This document shows, piece after piece, positions 35,094 to 45,014 of a DNA stretch of 64,000 nt (position 1 is its first letter; each line of letters begins with the position of its first letter). A program made the translations under genes and the position numbers. Origin of the DNA: DASWJZ01 sp963761005 (GTDB lineage: Bacteria; Pseudomonadota; Alphaproteobacteria; Rhizobiales; Afifellaceae); contig CAVXFK010000008.1 of NCBI GenBank assembly GCA_963761005.1, forward strand, positions 62,001 through 126,000. The letters are read 5' to 3'. A model generated the notes under the pieces. It searched no databases and had not been told where the DNA came from. It saw only the letters and a list, made by a program, of their open reading frames with translations.

Positions 35094-36248
35094 ATGTCCG
35101 CCGCCTCCACAGCCCGAAAACACATCCCGGCCCTCGACGGGCTGCGCGGCGTCGCCGTGCTCACCGTCTTCGCCTCGCATGCGGGCATCCCGGGCTTTGC
35201 CACCGGCGGCGTCGCGGTCGACATCTTCTTCGTGCTCTCCGGTTATCTGATCACGTCGATCCTGGTCAGCGAGATCGAGCGGACGGGCTCGCTGTCGCTG
35301 CCGAAATTCTATCTGCGCCGCATCAAGCGCCTCGCGCCGGCTCTGCTCCTGCTCGTTCTGCTCTACGCGATCCTCGCGCCGCTCGCGCTTCCAGGGCGGA
35401 GCGCGGCGGAGCACGCGGAAATCTCGGCGCTCAGCTTCTTCTACCTGATGGACTACGCACGCGCCTTCTTCATCGGCCACAACGCGCTGGTCCATACGTG
35501 GTCGCTCGCGGTCGAAGAGCATTTCTACATGGTGTGGCCCCTGGCGCTGTTGGCGCTCGCCAAGTGGGTGCCGCTCAGGCGCTGGCTTACGGTGCTTGCG
35601 ATCGCCTACCTCGCGGCGACCGCCTGGCGGTGCCTCTCGATCGATCTCTTCGGCTGGCGCTCAGCCTATTTCCGCTTCGATACGCGGCTCTCGGCACTGA
35701 TCCTCGGCTCGCTACTCGCCGTGCTCTTCTCGAGCGAGACGACACCGCGCGCACGCAATATCTGGACGCTCGCGCTGATCGCCGGCGGCGTCGGGATGAC
35801 CGCCTTCGCCTGCTGGTACTACGACGGCGCGCCGACCACCGGCGGCTGGGGCACGCTCGGCATCGCGCTCGCCGAAGCGGCCTCGCTCCGCGTCATCCTG
35901 AACGTGGTCGAGAACCATCGCGACGGCACGTCGGGCGTCATCACCGGCATCCTGTCGCGGCGGACGCTGGTCCAGGTCGGCAAGATCTCTTACGGCCTCT
36001 ACCTCTACCACTTCCCGCTGACCTACTGGCTCTACGGCAAGGATTGGCGGCTGGTGCTCGCCGTCAGCCTGCCGGCGGCGCTTCTCATCGCCGCCCTCTC
36101 CTACCGCTACGTCGAGCAGCCGATCCTGAACGGCCGGCCGCTCTTCCGGCCGGTCCGGCCGGCAGCGCCGGGCCTGCGACCGCGGGCAGGCGCGGCGGAA
36201 CCGGCGCCGCCCGCGTTGACGCCGATCAAGGCGGTGGGACAGCTCTAG
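35094..36248 (+). CDS. acyltransferase 3 family membrane protein (OafA/YrhL-like)
   Basis: A 384-residue integral membrane acyltransferase with about ten TM helices. It starts with the family signature IPALDGLRGVAVLTVFASHA; an active-site-type motif LVHTWSLAVEEHFYMVWPL follows, and KFYLRRIKRLAPALLLL matches the conserved R-rich loop. Such enzymes O-acylate surface polysaccharides, peptidoglycan or lipids; no glycan gene cluster is adjacent, so the acceptor is unknown. Confidence 0.92.
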   Translation: MSAASTARKHIPALDGLRGVAVLTVFASHAGIPGFATGGVAVDIFFVLSGYLITSILVSEIERTGSLSLPKFYLRRIKRLAPALLLLVLLYAILAPLALPGRSAAEHAEISALSFFYLMDYARAFFIGHNALVHTWSLAVEEHFYMVWPLALLALAKWVPLRRWLTVLAIAYLAATAWRCLSIDLFGWRSAYFRFDTRLSALILGSLLAVLFSSETTPRARNIWTLALIAGGVGMTAFACWYYDGAPTTGGWGTLGIALAEAASLRVILNVVENHRDGTSGVITGILSRRTLVQVGKISYGLYLYHFPLTYWLYGKDWRLVLAVSLPAALLIAALSYRYVEQPILNGRPLFRPVRPAAPGLRPRAGAAEPAPPALTPIKAVGQL

Positions 36249-36303
36249 CCTCAAAGGCTTGGGTCATCCCCGCGGCAACCAAAGCCGCGCAACGGAGAAA
36301 TCC

Positions 36304-36717
36304 ATGCTGATCCCACACGGCACGCTCGTCGCGGTTGCAGACGGCGTCAAGCTCGAGCTCTTCCGCAACGACGGCGACGAGACCAGCCTCAAGCTCGCTG
36401 CGCTGCCGACGCCCGACCTTTCTGCGCACGGCAAGGATTCCGGCGGGCGGCACCGGTCGAGCACGGCGGAGCACGCCAAGCACCTGCAGGAGGAGGACAG
36501 CCACGCGGCGGCCGTCGCCGGCTGGCTCAACCACCAGACGATCGGCGGTAAGATCGACCATTTGATCGTCATCGCGCCTCCGCGCGCGCTCGGCGAGTTG
36601 CGCCGGCACTACCACGTCACGCTCAAGGAGCGGCTGGTCGGCGAACTGACGAAGGAGCTGACCGGGCAGCCGCTTGCCACGATCGAGCACGAGCTGAAGG
36701 CCACGCACACGGGCTGA
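36304..36717 (+). CDS. host attachment family protein (baeRF-like)
   Basis: 137 residues, starting MLIPHGTLVAVADGVKLELF with GGAG upstream. The family blocks are HAKHLQEEDSHAAAVAGWLN, HLIVIAPPRALGELRRHYH and LVGELTKELTGQP. Annotated in rhizobia as a protein needed for host attachment; by fold the family is related to archaeal/bacterial eRF1-like proteins (baeRF), so a role on ribosomes is also possible. Single gene, no partner visible. Confidence 0.88.
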   Translation: MLIPHGTLVAVADGVKLELFRNDGDETSLKLAALPTPDLSAHGKDSGGRHRSSTAEHAKHLQEEDSHAAAVAGWLNHQTIGGKIDHLIVIAPPRALGELRRHYHVTLKERLVGELTKELTGQPLATIEHELKATHTG

Positions 36718-36834
36718 CCCGCCTTCCGGGCGCCATGCGCGGCCCGGGCGGCAGCCTCGCGCGTAAGCTGCTGGCGCGGAACCGAGAACGGGATTAAGGA
36801 ACCGGGCCGCAATCGAGACGCCCGGGGCGCGCGC

Positions 36835-38097
36835 GTGAACAAGCACAGTGCGATCGAAGAGAGTGCCGCCGCCGGCGCTGCTGCCCAAACGGTGACCGCG
36901 ATCCTCCTCGCGATCTCCTTCTCGCACATGCTCAACGACACCGTGCAGTCGCTCTTCCCGGCGATCTACCCGTTCCTGAAGACGCATTTTTCGCTGAGCT
37001 ACACGCAGATCGGTCTCATCACGTTCGCCTTCCAGGGAACGGCGTCGCTGCTCCAGCCGGTCGTCGGGCTCTATACGGATCGCCGGCCGAAGCCCTATTC
37101 GCTCGCGGTCGGCATGGGCTGCTCGCTCGTCGGCCTGGTGATGCTCTCGATCGCGTCGAGCTACCTGGAGCTTCTCGGAGCCGCGGCGCTGGTCGGGCTC
37201 GGCTCCGCCGTGTTCCATCCCGAATCCTCACGCGTCGCGCGGATGGCCTCCGGCGGACGCTATGGGCTTGCGCAGTCGACCTTCCAGGTCGGCGGCAATG
37301 TCGGCACCGCGCTCGGGCCGCTCGCCGCCGCCTTCATCGTCATCCCCGGCGGGCAAGGCTCGATCGCTTGGTTCTCGCTCGTCGCGCTGCTGGCGATCAT
37401 CGTGCTCTCCGGCGTCGGGCGCTGGTACAAGAACCAGTTTCTGCTTCACCTGAGAGCCGGCAAGGCGAAGCTCGTGGCAACGCACGGGCTCTCCTCGCGG
37501 CGCGTCGGCATGTCGATCCTGATCCTGATGGTGCTGACGTTCTCGAAGTACATCTACATGGCGTCGATGACGAGCTACTACACCTTCTTCCTGATCCATA
37601 AATTCGGCGTGTCGGTGCAGACCTCGCAGATCTATCTCTTCGTGTTCCTGGCGGCGGTCGCCGGCGGCACGTTCTTCGGCGGACCGCTTGGCGACCGCTT
37701 CGGGCGGAAACTCGTCATCTGGCTCTCGATCCTCGGCGTGCTGCCGTTCACGCTGCTTCTCCCCTACGCGAACCTCTTCTGGACGGGCGTGCTCTCGGTC
37801 GCGATCGGCATGATCCTCGCCTCCGCCTTCTCGACGATCGTCGTCTTCGCGCAGGAGCTTATGCCCGGCCGCATCGGCATGATCGCCGGCATGTTCTTCG
37901 GCTTCGCCTTCGGCATGAGCGGCATCGGTGCGGCGGCGCTCGGCACGATCGCCGACATGACGAGCATCGAGTTCGTGTTCCGCGTCTGCGCGTTCCTTCC
38001 GGCGATTGGCCTACTGACCGTGTTCCTGCCAGACCTCAAGTCGGTCAGGCTCGCCGAGCCTCAGGTCGCCCAGCACGCGCCCCACCAGACGCGATAG
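36835..38097 (+). CDS. MFS transporter, fosmidomycin-resistance (Fsr) type
   Basis: A 420-residue major facilitator with 12 predicted TM helices. Fsr-like features: FSHMLNDTVQSLFPAIYPFL, GLYTDRRPKPYSL (motif A equivalent), GLGSAVFHPESSRVARMASG, QVGGNVGTALGPL and GDRFGRKLVIW. Expected to export small drugs or metabolites by proton antiport. GTG start at 36835. No regulator gene adjacent. Confidence 0.9.
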   Translation: MNKHSAIEESAAAGAAAQTVTAILLAISFSHMLNDTVQSLFPAIYPFLKTHFSLSYTQIGLITFAFQGTASLLQPVVGLYTDRRPKPYSLAVGMGCSLVGLVMLSIASSYLELLGAAALVGLGSAVFHPESSRVARMASGGRYGLAQSTFQVGGNVGTALGPLAAAFIVIPGGQGSIAWFSLVALLAIIVLSGVGRWYKNQFLLHLRAGKAKLVATHGLSSRRVGMSILILMVLTFSKYIYMASMTSYYTFFLIHKFGVSVQTSQIYLFVFLAAVAGGTFFGGPLGDRFGRKLVIWLSILGVLPFTLLLPYANLFWTGVLSVAIGMILASAFSTIVVFAQELMPGRIGMIAGMFFGFAFGMSGIGAAALGTIADMTSIEFVFRVCAFLPAIGLLTVFLPDLKSVRLAEPQVAQHAPHQTR

Positions 38098-38230
38098 GGC
38101 GGTGGCCTCGCCTCGCGACGAACGCCGGATTGGGTTTTCCGGGCGATAGCCTATATCGATCCCGTTGGCGCTGCTGCCGCGACGCCGTCTCCGGTGCCCG
38201 AGGCCGCCGCCAAAAGTTCGAGGAGAGATC

Positions 38231-40282
38231 GTGACCGAGAATCCGCTCCTGAAAGACTGGAAGACGCGGTTCGAGACACCGCCCTTCGCGGAAATCAGGC
38301 CTGAGTATTTTCGCCCGGCGTTCGACACGGCGCTCGCCGAGCACGATGCGGAGATCGGCGCGATCGCGGAGAATCCCGAAGCGCCGACCTTCGCGAACAC
38401 GGTCGACGCGCTCGAGCTTGGCGGCGAGACGCTTCGGCGGGTCGGCGCGGTCTTCTTCGGCCTTTCCGGCGCGAACACCAACGAGGCGCTGGAGAAGATC
38501 GAGCGCGACATTGCGCCCATCCTCGCCAAGCACCGCTCGGCGATCTTCCAGAACGCAGCGCTCTTCCGCCGCGTCGACGCGCTGAAAGAGAAGGAAGCAG
38601 AGCTCGGGCTGACCGAAGAACAAGCGCGCGTGCTTAAGCGGCTGCATCTCGCCTTCGTCAGGAACGGCGCTGCGCTCCCACCGGAGAAGAAGAAGCGACT
38701 CGCGGAAATCACCGAGCGGCTCGCGACGCTCGGCACCCAGTTCGCCCAGAACGTCCTCGCCGACGAGCGGAGCTACGCTCTCGTCCTCGATACGGACACC
38801 GATCTCGCCGGATTGCCGGAATCGCTGCGCGAGTCCGCTGCCGCCGCAGCCGACGAGCGCGGCATGAAGGGCAAACATGCGATCACGCTGGCGCGTTCAT
38901 CGGTCGAGCCTTTCCTGCAATTCTCCGCGCGCCGAGACCTTCGCGAGACCGCCTTCAAGGCATGGATCGCGCGCGGCGAAAACGGCGGCGCCACCGACAA
39001 CGCCGCGATCATCGACGAGATGGTGCGCCTCCGGATCGAGCGCGCGCATCTTCTCGGCTACGAGACCTTTGCGGCCTTCCGCCTCGACGACACGATGGCG
39101 AAGACACCAGAGGCGGCGCTCGGGCTTCTGCAATCCGTCTGGCGGCCGGCGCGCGAGAAAGCGCTTCATGATGCGGAGACCCTACAGCGCCTGATTCAGG
39201 CGGAGGGCGGAAACTTCGCGCTCGCGCCTTGGGACTGGCGCTACTACGCGGAAAAACAGCGGCAGGCCGAGTTTGACTTGGACGAGGGCGCGATCGAGCC
39301 CTACCTGCAGCTCGACAACATGATCGCGGCAGCCTTCGATACCGCGCATCGGCTCTTCGGGCTCAATTTCACGCCTCGGACCGACATCCCGGTTTACCAC
39401 CCCGATGTTCGCGCCTGGGAGGTGACCGACGCCGAGGGACGCCATGTCGGCCTTTTCCTCGGCGACTATTTCGCCCGCACCTCGAAGCGGAGCGGCGCGT
39501 GGATGAGTTCGTTCCGCAGCCAAGAGAAGCTCGCCGGCGACGTCCGGCCCATCGTCTACAACGTCATGAATTTCTCCAAGCCCGGCGCCGGTGCTCCGGC
39601 ACTTCTGAGCTTCGAAGACGCGCGCACGCTCTTCCACGAGTTCGGGCATGCGCTCCATGCGCTTCTCTCCGACGTCACCTACCGCTCGATCGCCGGGACC
39701 AGCGTCGCGACGGATTTCGTGGAGTTCCCCTCGCAGCTCTACGAGCATTGGCTGGAAGAGCCGGAGGTGCTCCGGCGCTTCGCGATCCACTACGAGACGG
39801 GCGAGCCGATGCCGGAAGCGATGCTCGATCGCGTGATGGCGTCGCGCACCTTCAACCAGGGTTTTGCGACGGTCGAATACGTGGCCTCAGCACTGGTCGA
39901 CCTCGACTTCCACCGGCTCTCCGAGCCCGGCAAGATCGACGTCGCGGCGTTCGAGCGCGCGTCGCTTCAGAAGATCGGCATGCCGGAGGCGATCGTCATG
40001 CGGCACCGGCCCGCGCATTTTGCGCACGTCTTCTCAGGCGACGGCTATGCGGCCGGCTACTACTCCTATCTCTGGTCGGAGGTGCTCGACGCCGACGGCT
40101 TTGCGGCGTTCAAGGAAGCCGGCGACATCTTCGACAAGGAAACGGCGAAGCGGCTCAAGGAGTTCGTCTATTCGGCCGGCTATCTGCGCGAGCCGGCGGA
40201 GGCGTATCGGCGCTTCCGCGGGCGGATGCCGAAGCCGGAGGCGCTCCTCAAGAAGCGCGGGCTTGTCGAGGCGGAGGCTTAG
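38231..40282 (+). CDS. M3 family oligopeptidase / peptidyl-dipeptidase
   Basis: A 683-residue cytosolic zinc peptidase of the Dcp/PrlC group. The zinc motif is LFHEFGHALHALLS (HEFGH) with third ligand Glu in TDFVEFPSQL; NFALAPWDWRYYAEK and GDGYAAGYYSYLW are family hallmarks. Degrades short peptides, so it could process what the Dpp-type transporter imports. GTG 38231 with GGAGAG upstream is preferred over the longer frame from 38165. Confidence 0.93.
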   Translation: MTENPLLKDWKTRFETPPFAEIRPEYFRPAFDTALAEHDAEIGAIAENPEAPTFANTVDALELGGETLRRVGAVFFGLSGANTNEALEKIERDIAPILAKHRSAIFQNAALFRRVDALKEKEAELGLTEEQARVLKRLHLAFVRNGAALPPEKKKRLAEITERLATLGTQFAQNVLADERSYALVLDTDTDLAGLPESLRESAAAAADERGMKGKHAITLARSSVEPFLQFSARRDLRETAFKAWIARGENGGATDNAAIIDEMVRLRIERAHLLGYETFAAFRLDDTMAKTPEAALGLLQSVWRPAREKALHDAETLQRLIQAEGGNFALAPWDWRYYAEKQRQAEFDLDEGAIEPYLQLDNMIAAAFDTAHRLFGLNFTPRTDIPVYHPDVRAWEVTDAEGRHVGLFLGDYFARTSKRSGAWMSSFRSQEKLAGDVRPIVYNVMNFSKPGAGAPALLSFEDARTLFHEFGHALHALLSDVTYRSIAGTSVATDFVEFPSQLYEHWLEEPEVLRRFAIHYETGEPMPEAMLDRVMASRTFNQGFATVEYVASALVDLDFHRLSEPGKIDVAAFERASLQKIGMPEAIVMRHRPAHFAHVFSGDGYAAGYYSYLWSEVLDADGFAAFKEAGDIFDKETAKRLKEFVYSAGYLREPAEAYRRFRGRMPKPEALLKKRGLVEAEA

Positions 40283-40344
40283 CGCCGCTGGCGCTGATTC
40301 TTCGCGCGGCGCTATAAGCCGGCGCCCTTTTTCAGGAGATACCC

Positions 40345-40857
40345 GTGTCACTTTCGATGTCACAGGCTTGCGTTCCCACCATCGTGCAGATGCTGGCAGC
40401 CCTTTCCGCCATCCTCGACAAGGCCGTCGAGCACTGCCGGGCGAAGCGCATCGACCCATCGGTCTTCGTGAGCGCGCGCCTTGCGCCCGACATGCTGCCC
40501 CTCTCCCGCCAGGTGACGATCGCGAGCGACCACGCCAAGGGCATGGTGGCGCGGCTCGCGGGGCGCGGCGTGCCGAAATTCGAGGACACAGAGACGACGC
40601 TTGAGGAGTTGAAGGCGCGGATTGCGAAGACGCTCGCCTTCGTGAACAGCGTCCCGGCGGCGGAGATCGACGGATCGGAGGCGCACGAAATCTCGCTCGC
40701 CCTCACCAGCGGCCGGACGCTCACCTTCACCGGCCAGCGCTATCTCTTCAACTTCGCGCTGCCGAACTTCTTCTTCCACGTGACGACCGCCTACGACATC
40801 CTGCGGCACAACGGGCTTGAGATCGGCAAGCGCGACTTCATGGGCCCGCAGCCCTAG
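40345..40857 (+). CDS. DUF1993 family protein
   Basis: 170 residues. Helical DinB-like four-helix protein: MSLSMSQACVPTIVQMLAAL, RLAPDMLPLSRQVTIASDHA, GKGMVARLAG-like HAKGMVARLAGRGVPKFED, and NFALPNFFFHVTTAYDILRH. DUF1993 proteins are cytosolic and of unknown function. GTG start at 40345, 62 bp after the M3 peptidase gene. Confidence 0.9.
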   Translation: MSLSMSQACVPTIVQMLAALSAILDKAVEHCRAKRIDPSVFVSARLAPDMLPLSRQVTIASDHAKGMVARLAGRGVPKFEDTETTLEELKARIAKTLAFVNSVPAAEIDGSEAHEISLALTSGRTLTFTGQRYLFNFALPNFFFHVTTAYDILRHNGLEIGKRDFMGPQP

Positions 40858-41049
40858 GCTCAGCACCGTGCAATTGGGCTTCGCCGAGCCAGAAACAGTT
40901 CGACATGGGCAGGTCCTTCTGCAGAGCTTGAATCAAGACTGCTCCCAGGATGGAACCTCCGGAATGAGCGGGATGTGGGCAAAGCAGTCGTTGCTTTTGG
41001 AGCTATAGAGTGGCTCTCTTTGGCGACAAGAGCCGCGCGGAGCCAACGA

Positions 41050-41676
41050 ATGATCGACCCAGCCACCCTGATCACCTACGTCGCGATTGTGCTCGGCTTC
41101 GTATTCATTCCAGGCCCCGCTACGCTCCTCACCGTAGCGCGGGCCGCGAGTTCGGGGACGAAGGTGGGCATCGCCACCGGAACTGGGATCGCGGCGGGCG
41201 ACGTGGTTCACACATTCATGGCGGTTGTCGGCGTCTCGGCTATCATTGCCGCGTCAGCCATGTTGTTTAGCATCATCAAATACATTGGCGCAGCGTACCT
41301 CGTTTACCTCGGTATTCGCGCGATACTTGAGAAGACACCGGCAAATTTCTTGACCCGTGGGCTTCCGATCTCGGCAGGCAAGGCATTCCACCAAGCCATT
41401 TTGGCAGAGGTGCTCAATCCGAAGACCGCTCTCTTCTTCCTCGCTTTCCTCCCTCAATTCGTGCGCCCGGAGAACGGATTGGTTGTATTTCAGCTGACAA
41501 TTTTGGGCATCGTCTTTGTTCTACTCGGCCTTGTCAGCACAGTCGTCTATGCAGTGAGCGCGGGTCGTCTTGGCGACTTCCTCCGCCGAAATCCGACTGT
41601 GCTGAAATGGCAGGGCAAGGTGGTTGGCGGCATCTACTGCGCGGTGGGTGTCCGGTTGGCGCTAGAGGAGCGCTGA
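41050..41676 (+). CDS. LysE/RhtB family exporter
   Basis: A 208-residue inner-membrane protein with six TM helices. FVFIPGPATLLTVARAASSG and EVLNPKTALFFLAFLPQFV are diagnostic of RhtB-type amino acid or homoserine-lactone efflux. ATG 41050 is used; the frame is open from 40975. Base composition is lower in GC than the next exporter, suggesting a different history. Confidence 0.92.
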   Translation: MIDPATLITYVAIVLGFVFIPGPATLLTVARAASSGTKVGIATGTGIAAGDVVHTFMAVVGVSAIIAASAMLFSIIKYIGAAYLVYLGIRAILEKTPANFLTRGLPISAGKAFHQAILAEVLNPKTALFFLAFLPQFVRPENGLVVFQLTILGIVFVLLGLVSTVVYAVSAGRLGDFLRRNPTVLKWQGKVVGGIYCAVGVRLALEER

Positions 41677-41747
41677 ACAATCCGCTTCCCACTCGAACCG
41701 GTCATCGCGCCGTTCCGATTAATAGGTCCTGACCCCAGATCAGACCC

Positions 41748-42371
41748 GTGCCGCAGATGTCCTTCGACCTCTACCTCGCCTACCTCGTCGCCACGGTCGT
41801 GATCATCGTCGTGCCGGGGCCGACGGTGACGCTGATCATCGCCAACAGCCTGTCGCACGGGACGCGCGCCGGGCTTCTGAACGTCGCCGGGACGCAGCTC
41901 GGCATCGCGCTCATGATCGCGCTTGTCGGCATCGGACTCGCCTCGCTGATCGAAGCGCTTGGCTGGTGGTTCGAAATCGTGCGGCTCGCCGGTGCCGCCT
42001 ATCTCGTCTATCTCGGCATCAAGCTTCTGCGCTCGACCGGCGCGCTCGGCGAGCCGAAGAATGTTCCGGTGCCGCGGGTCGGATTCTTCCTGCAAGGCTT
42101 TCTCGTCGCGATCAGCAATCCGAAGACACTGATCTTCTTTGGCGCCTTCATCCCACAGTTCATCAATCCGAACAGCGACTACGCGTTGCAAGTCGCGATC
42201 ATGGGCGCGACCGCGGTCGTCGTCGCCTCGATCTCCGATGGGCTCTACGCAATCCTTGTCGGCGGCGCCGGCCGCCGCATTTCGAAGACGCGGATACGCT
42301 GGCTCTCGCGGATCAGCGGCAGCGTCCTGATCGGCGGCGGGCTGTGGCTGGCGCTGACGAGGACGCGGTGA
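41748..42371 (+). CDS. LysE/RhtB family exporter
   Basis: 207 residues, six TM helices, with IVVPGPTVTLIIANSLSHGT and AISNPKTLIFFGAFIPQFI. A second RhtB-type exporter 71 bp after the first but only moderately similar, so not a recent tandem duplicate. Start GTG 41748, or ATG 41757 (MSFDLYLAYLV) which fits the family length as well. Ends 3 bp before the convergent mltB gene. Confidence 0.92.
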   Translation: MPQMSFDLYLAYLVATVVIIVVPGPTVTLIIANSLSHGTRAGLLNVAGTQLGIALMIALVGIGLASLIEALGWWFEIVRLAGAAYLVYLGIKLLRSTGALGEPKNVPVPRVGFFLQGFLVAISNPKTLIFFGAFIPQFINPNSDYALQVAIMGATAVVVASISDGLYAILVGGAGRRISKTRIRWLSRISGSVLIGGGLWLALTRTR

Positions 42372-42374
42372 GCC

Positions 42375-43601
42375 TCACTTTCCCTTCCGCAGCATCTGCA
42401 ACAATTCCTTCGTCGGATAGCCGTCGGCGGGAAGGCCGAAGGTGAGCTGCGCCTCTTTCACGCCGGCACGCGTGATCTCACCAAGCCGCCCGTCCGGGTC
42501 GCCGGCGGCGTAGCCGATCGCGTTCAGGCGCACCTGCACCTCGCGCATCTCATCGGCGGAGAGAATCGCCGGCGCATGGCCGGGATCGAGCCGCGGCGCG
42601 CCGGCAAGCCGCGTCGCAAAATAGGCGGCGGCGAGCGAGTAGTTAGAGCTCTGGTTCCATTCCCAGAAGATCAAAAAGTTCCGATAGGCGAGAAAAGCCG
42701 GGCCGAACCGTCCCATCGGCAGGAGCAGTGAAGCCGGCACAGAGTCGGCGGGTGGCGCGCTGCCGTCGCGCCGCGTAACACCCGCCTTCGCCCAGAACGC
42801 GCGCGGCTTCATGTTCTCACGCGCCGCCTCCTGCCACGGCACGCCATCGGCGACGCGCACCTCCTCCAGCCACGGCTCGCCGCGGCGCCAACCGATCGCC
42901 TTCAGGTAGTTCGCGCCGGAGGCGAGCGCGTCGGCAACGCTTCCGACGAGGTCGCGACGGCCGTCGCCGTCACCGTCGACGGCGTATTTCAGATAGTTCG
43001 ATGGGGTGAACTGGACCTGCCCGATCGCGCCGGCCCACGAGCCCTTCAGCTCGTCGAGCGTGAGATCGCCGCGATCGAGCAGCGTCAGCGCGCCGATCAG
43101 CTCGGCGCGGAAGCTCTCCGGCCGGCGGCAGTCGTAGGCGAGCGTCGCAAGCGACGTCAGGAGCGGCGTATTCCCCATGTAGCCGCCGAAGTCGGTCTCA
43201 AGCCCCCAGAAGGCGACAATGACCGCACCGGGCACGCCGTAGCGCCGCTCGATCCCTGCCAGCGTGCGCGCATACTTCCGCATGAGCGCGCTGCCCTGTT
43301 GCAGCCGGCGAGCTGTGACCGTGGCGTAGAGATAGTCGATGAAGCTCTGCGAGAGGCTCGGCTGGCCGCGATCCTGCCGCACGACCCTCTCGTCGAGCCG
43401 AACGTCGTCCAGCGCGCGAAGCGTCGACGCCGAGATGCCCGCGCGCGCCGCTTCGGCCTTCACGCCGCCAAGCCACTTGCCAAAGCTCTCGGAGCGGCAG
43501 CCCGGGTCGGCGTGCGCCAGGCCAACGAGCCAGCAGCTCAGGGCAAGCAGAGCGGCAAGGAGTCTTACAACCGATCTCAATCGCGCAGTTCGGTCATTCA
43601 T
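42375..43601 (-). CDS. lytic murein transglycosylase (MltB-like) with peptidoglycan-binding domain
   Basis: 408 residues. A signal peptide (LLAALLALSCWLVGLAHA-D) leads to the MltB/SLT catalytic domain with catalytic Glu in FWGLETDFGGYMGNTPLLTS and GAIGQVQFTPSNYLKYAVDG; a C-terminal PG_binding_1 domain contains VQVRLNAIGYAAGDPDGRLG. Cleaves the MurNAc-GlcNAc bond to 1,6-anhydro products in the periplasm. ATG 43601 is preferred over TTG 43622. It overlaps the upstream WYL regulator by 8 bp, so the two are probably co-expressed. Confidence 0.92.
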   Translation of the reverse strand: MNDRTARLRSVVRLLAALLALSCWLVGLAHADPGCRSESFGKWLGGVKAEAARAGISASTLRALDDVRLDERVVRQDRGQPSLSQSFIDYLYATVTARRLQQGSALMRKYARTLAGIERRYGVPGAVIVAFWGLETDFGGYMGNTPLLTSLATLAYDCRRPESFRAELIGALTLLDRGDLTLDELKGSWAGAIGQVQFTPSNYLKYAVDGDGDGRRDLVGSVADALASGANYLKAIGWRRGEPWLEEVRVADGVPWQEAARENMKPRAFWAKAGVTRRDGSAPPADSVPASLLLPMGRFGPAFLAYRNFLIFWEWNQSSNYSLAAAYFATRLAGAPRLDPGHAPAILSADEMREVQVRLNAIGYAAGDPDGRLGEITRAGVKEAQLTFGLPADGYPTKELLQMLRKGK

Positions 43602-44596
43602 AGCTTTGCCGGATCGCCTCAAGCTCGGACTGAAGCTTCTCGCGCAGGCTCAAGGGCTCAAGCAGCTCTGCCTCAGCCCCAAGCCAGCGCACCAGCGGGA
43701 GTACCGGTATCGGGATCCGTCTCGGGCCAGGACATCACCACGTGCCCGTCGCCGCCTTCGAGAAAGGCGGCATGGCAGTAGAACCAGTCACGACGCAGCT
43801 TTCCGGCAGCTTCGGCGCTCAGCCTGATGCGGCACCCTGCCTTCTCGCTCTCCCAGGTGCGCATGGCGCGCTCCAGCCACTGCCGGCCGAGAAGCGCGCG
43901 CACGTCGAACCCCGGCATCGGCCGAAAGGCCATGCCGGTGACCACGATCGAGCTCACGCGGTCGGCGCGCCACATCCTGATCTCGCCCGCCTCGAGCGAG
44001 CGCCCGACCAGATACCAAAGGTCGCGATCCCAAAGCAGTCCATGCGGCTCGACCTCATGCACGCGTTCGCTCGGGCGGTAGGGGTTCCGGTGCGTCATCT
44101 CAACCCGGCGCTGCGTCAGGATGCCTTCGAGAAACTTGTCGACTGCAGCCTGATGGTCGAGCGGGCGCTCGGCAGGCCGGCGGCCATGAAATATGTCATC
44201 CGGCTGTCGCTCGATGCCGACGATGCTCGGCCCATTCGCCAGGATCTCTCGCGCCGACTTCGGAAGTGCGGCAAGGAGCTTTGCCTCCGCGGCTTCGAGG
44301 TCACCTTTGAGCGGCGTGGTCTCGAGCCCGCGCACCAGAGTAAGCGCGACGAGGAGCGCTGTCGTCTCCACGCGGTTCAGCGCGATCGGCGGCGAGAGAT
44401 AGTCGCCGGAAAGCCTGAAACCGCCCTCTGCGCCGCGCTCCGCCTCGACCGGAATGCCAAGCGCGATCAGCCGGTCGATGTCGCGATAGATTGTCCTGAC
44501 CGACACCTCGAAACGCGCCGCAAGGCCCGAGGCCGGGAGCAGCCGCCGCCGGCTCAAAAGAAGCAGGATCGCGAGAGCGCGTTCCAGCGGATTCAC
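43594..44596 (-). CDS. WYL-domain transcriptional regulator (1-bp insertion near C-terminus)
   Basis: A DeoR-type helix-turn-helix (LSRRRLLPASGLAARFEVSV, RTIYRDIDRLIALGIPVEAE) is followed by a WYL domain (EPHGLLWDRDLWYLVG) and the WCX C-terminal region. The first frame stops early after DPDTGTPAG. One base removed at about 43704-43707 gives the normal ending VLPLVRWLGAEAELLEPLSL to IRQSYE, making 333 residues and an 8-bp overlap with mltB. WYL domains bind nucleic acid or nucleotide ligands. Divergent from the DUF1127 gene. Confidence 0.9.
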
Positions 44597-44714
44597 GAGG
44601 TTCTCCCGGACCGATCGGTCACGTCTTCTGGTAGGAATTCAGCCTTTTCAAACCTGACATCGAGTTGGCAGGTATCGCACCCTATTCCCGCTCCGCAAAC
44701 AGAGGAGCAGGGCC

Positions 44715-44936
44715 ATGGCCAACGTTTCAATCACGCCGGGAGGACGGCGGTCGATCATCGATCGGCTGGGAGCCTGGTTCGCCGCCTCGGGCAAGGCGCT
44801 GCGAGAGGCACGAGCCGATGTGCAACTCAGGAACAACCTCAGAGACGTCGACGATCACCTTCTCCGGGACATGGGGCTGACGTGGACCGGCAGGCGCTAT
44901 GAGCGCGCGGCCCGCAACGAAGAGGATTGGCGATAA
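44715..44936 (+). CDS. DUF1127 domain small protein
   Basis: A 73-residue basic protein. The C-terminal DUF1127/YjiS-like motif LRDVDDHLLRDMGLTWTGRR includes the typical L-xx-L-xD-hGL pattern. In alphaproteobacteria members of this family act in RNA turnover and phosphate/carbon regulation; here only the family can be called. Divergent from the WYL regulator with about 118 bp between. Confidence 0.85.
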   Translation: MANVSITPGGRRSIIDRLGAWFAASGKALREARADVQLRNNLRDVDDHLLRDMGLTWTGRRYERAARNEEDWR

Positions 44937-45014
44937 GCCAAGCCGATGTCGAACAAACTGCGCCGCGCGCGTCCTTGGGCGCGACGCGGCGCCCCCGCAA
45001 ATTGACCGGCGCGC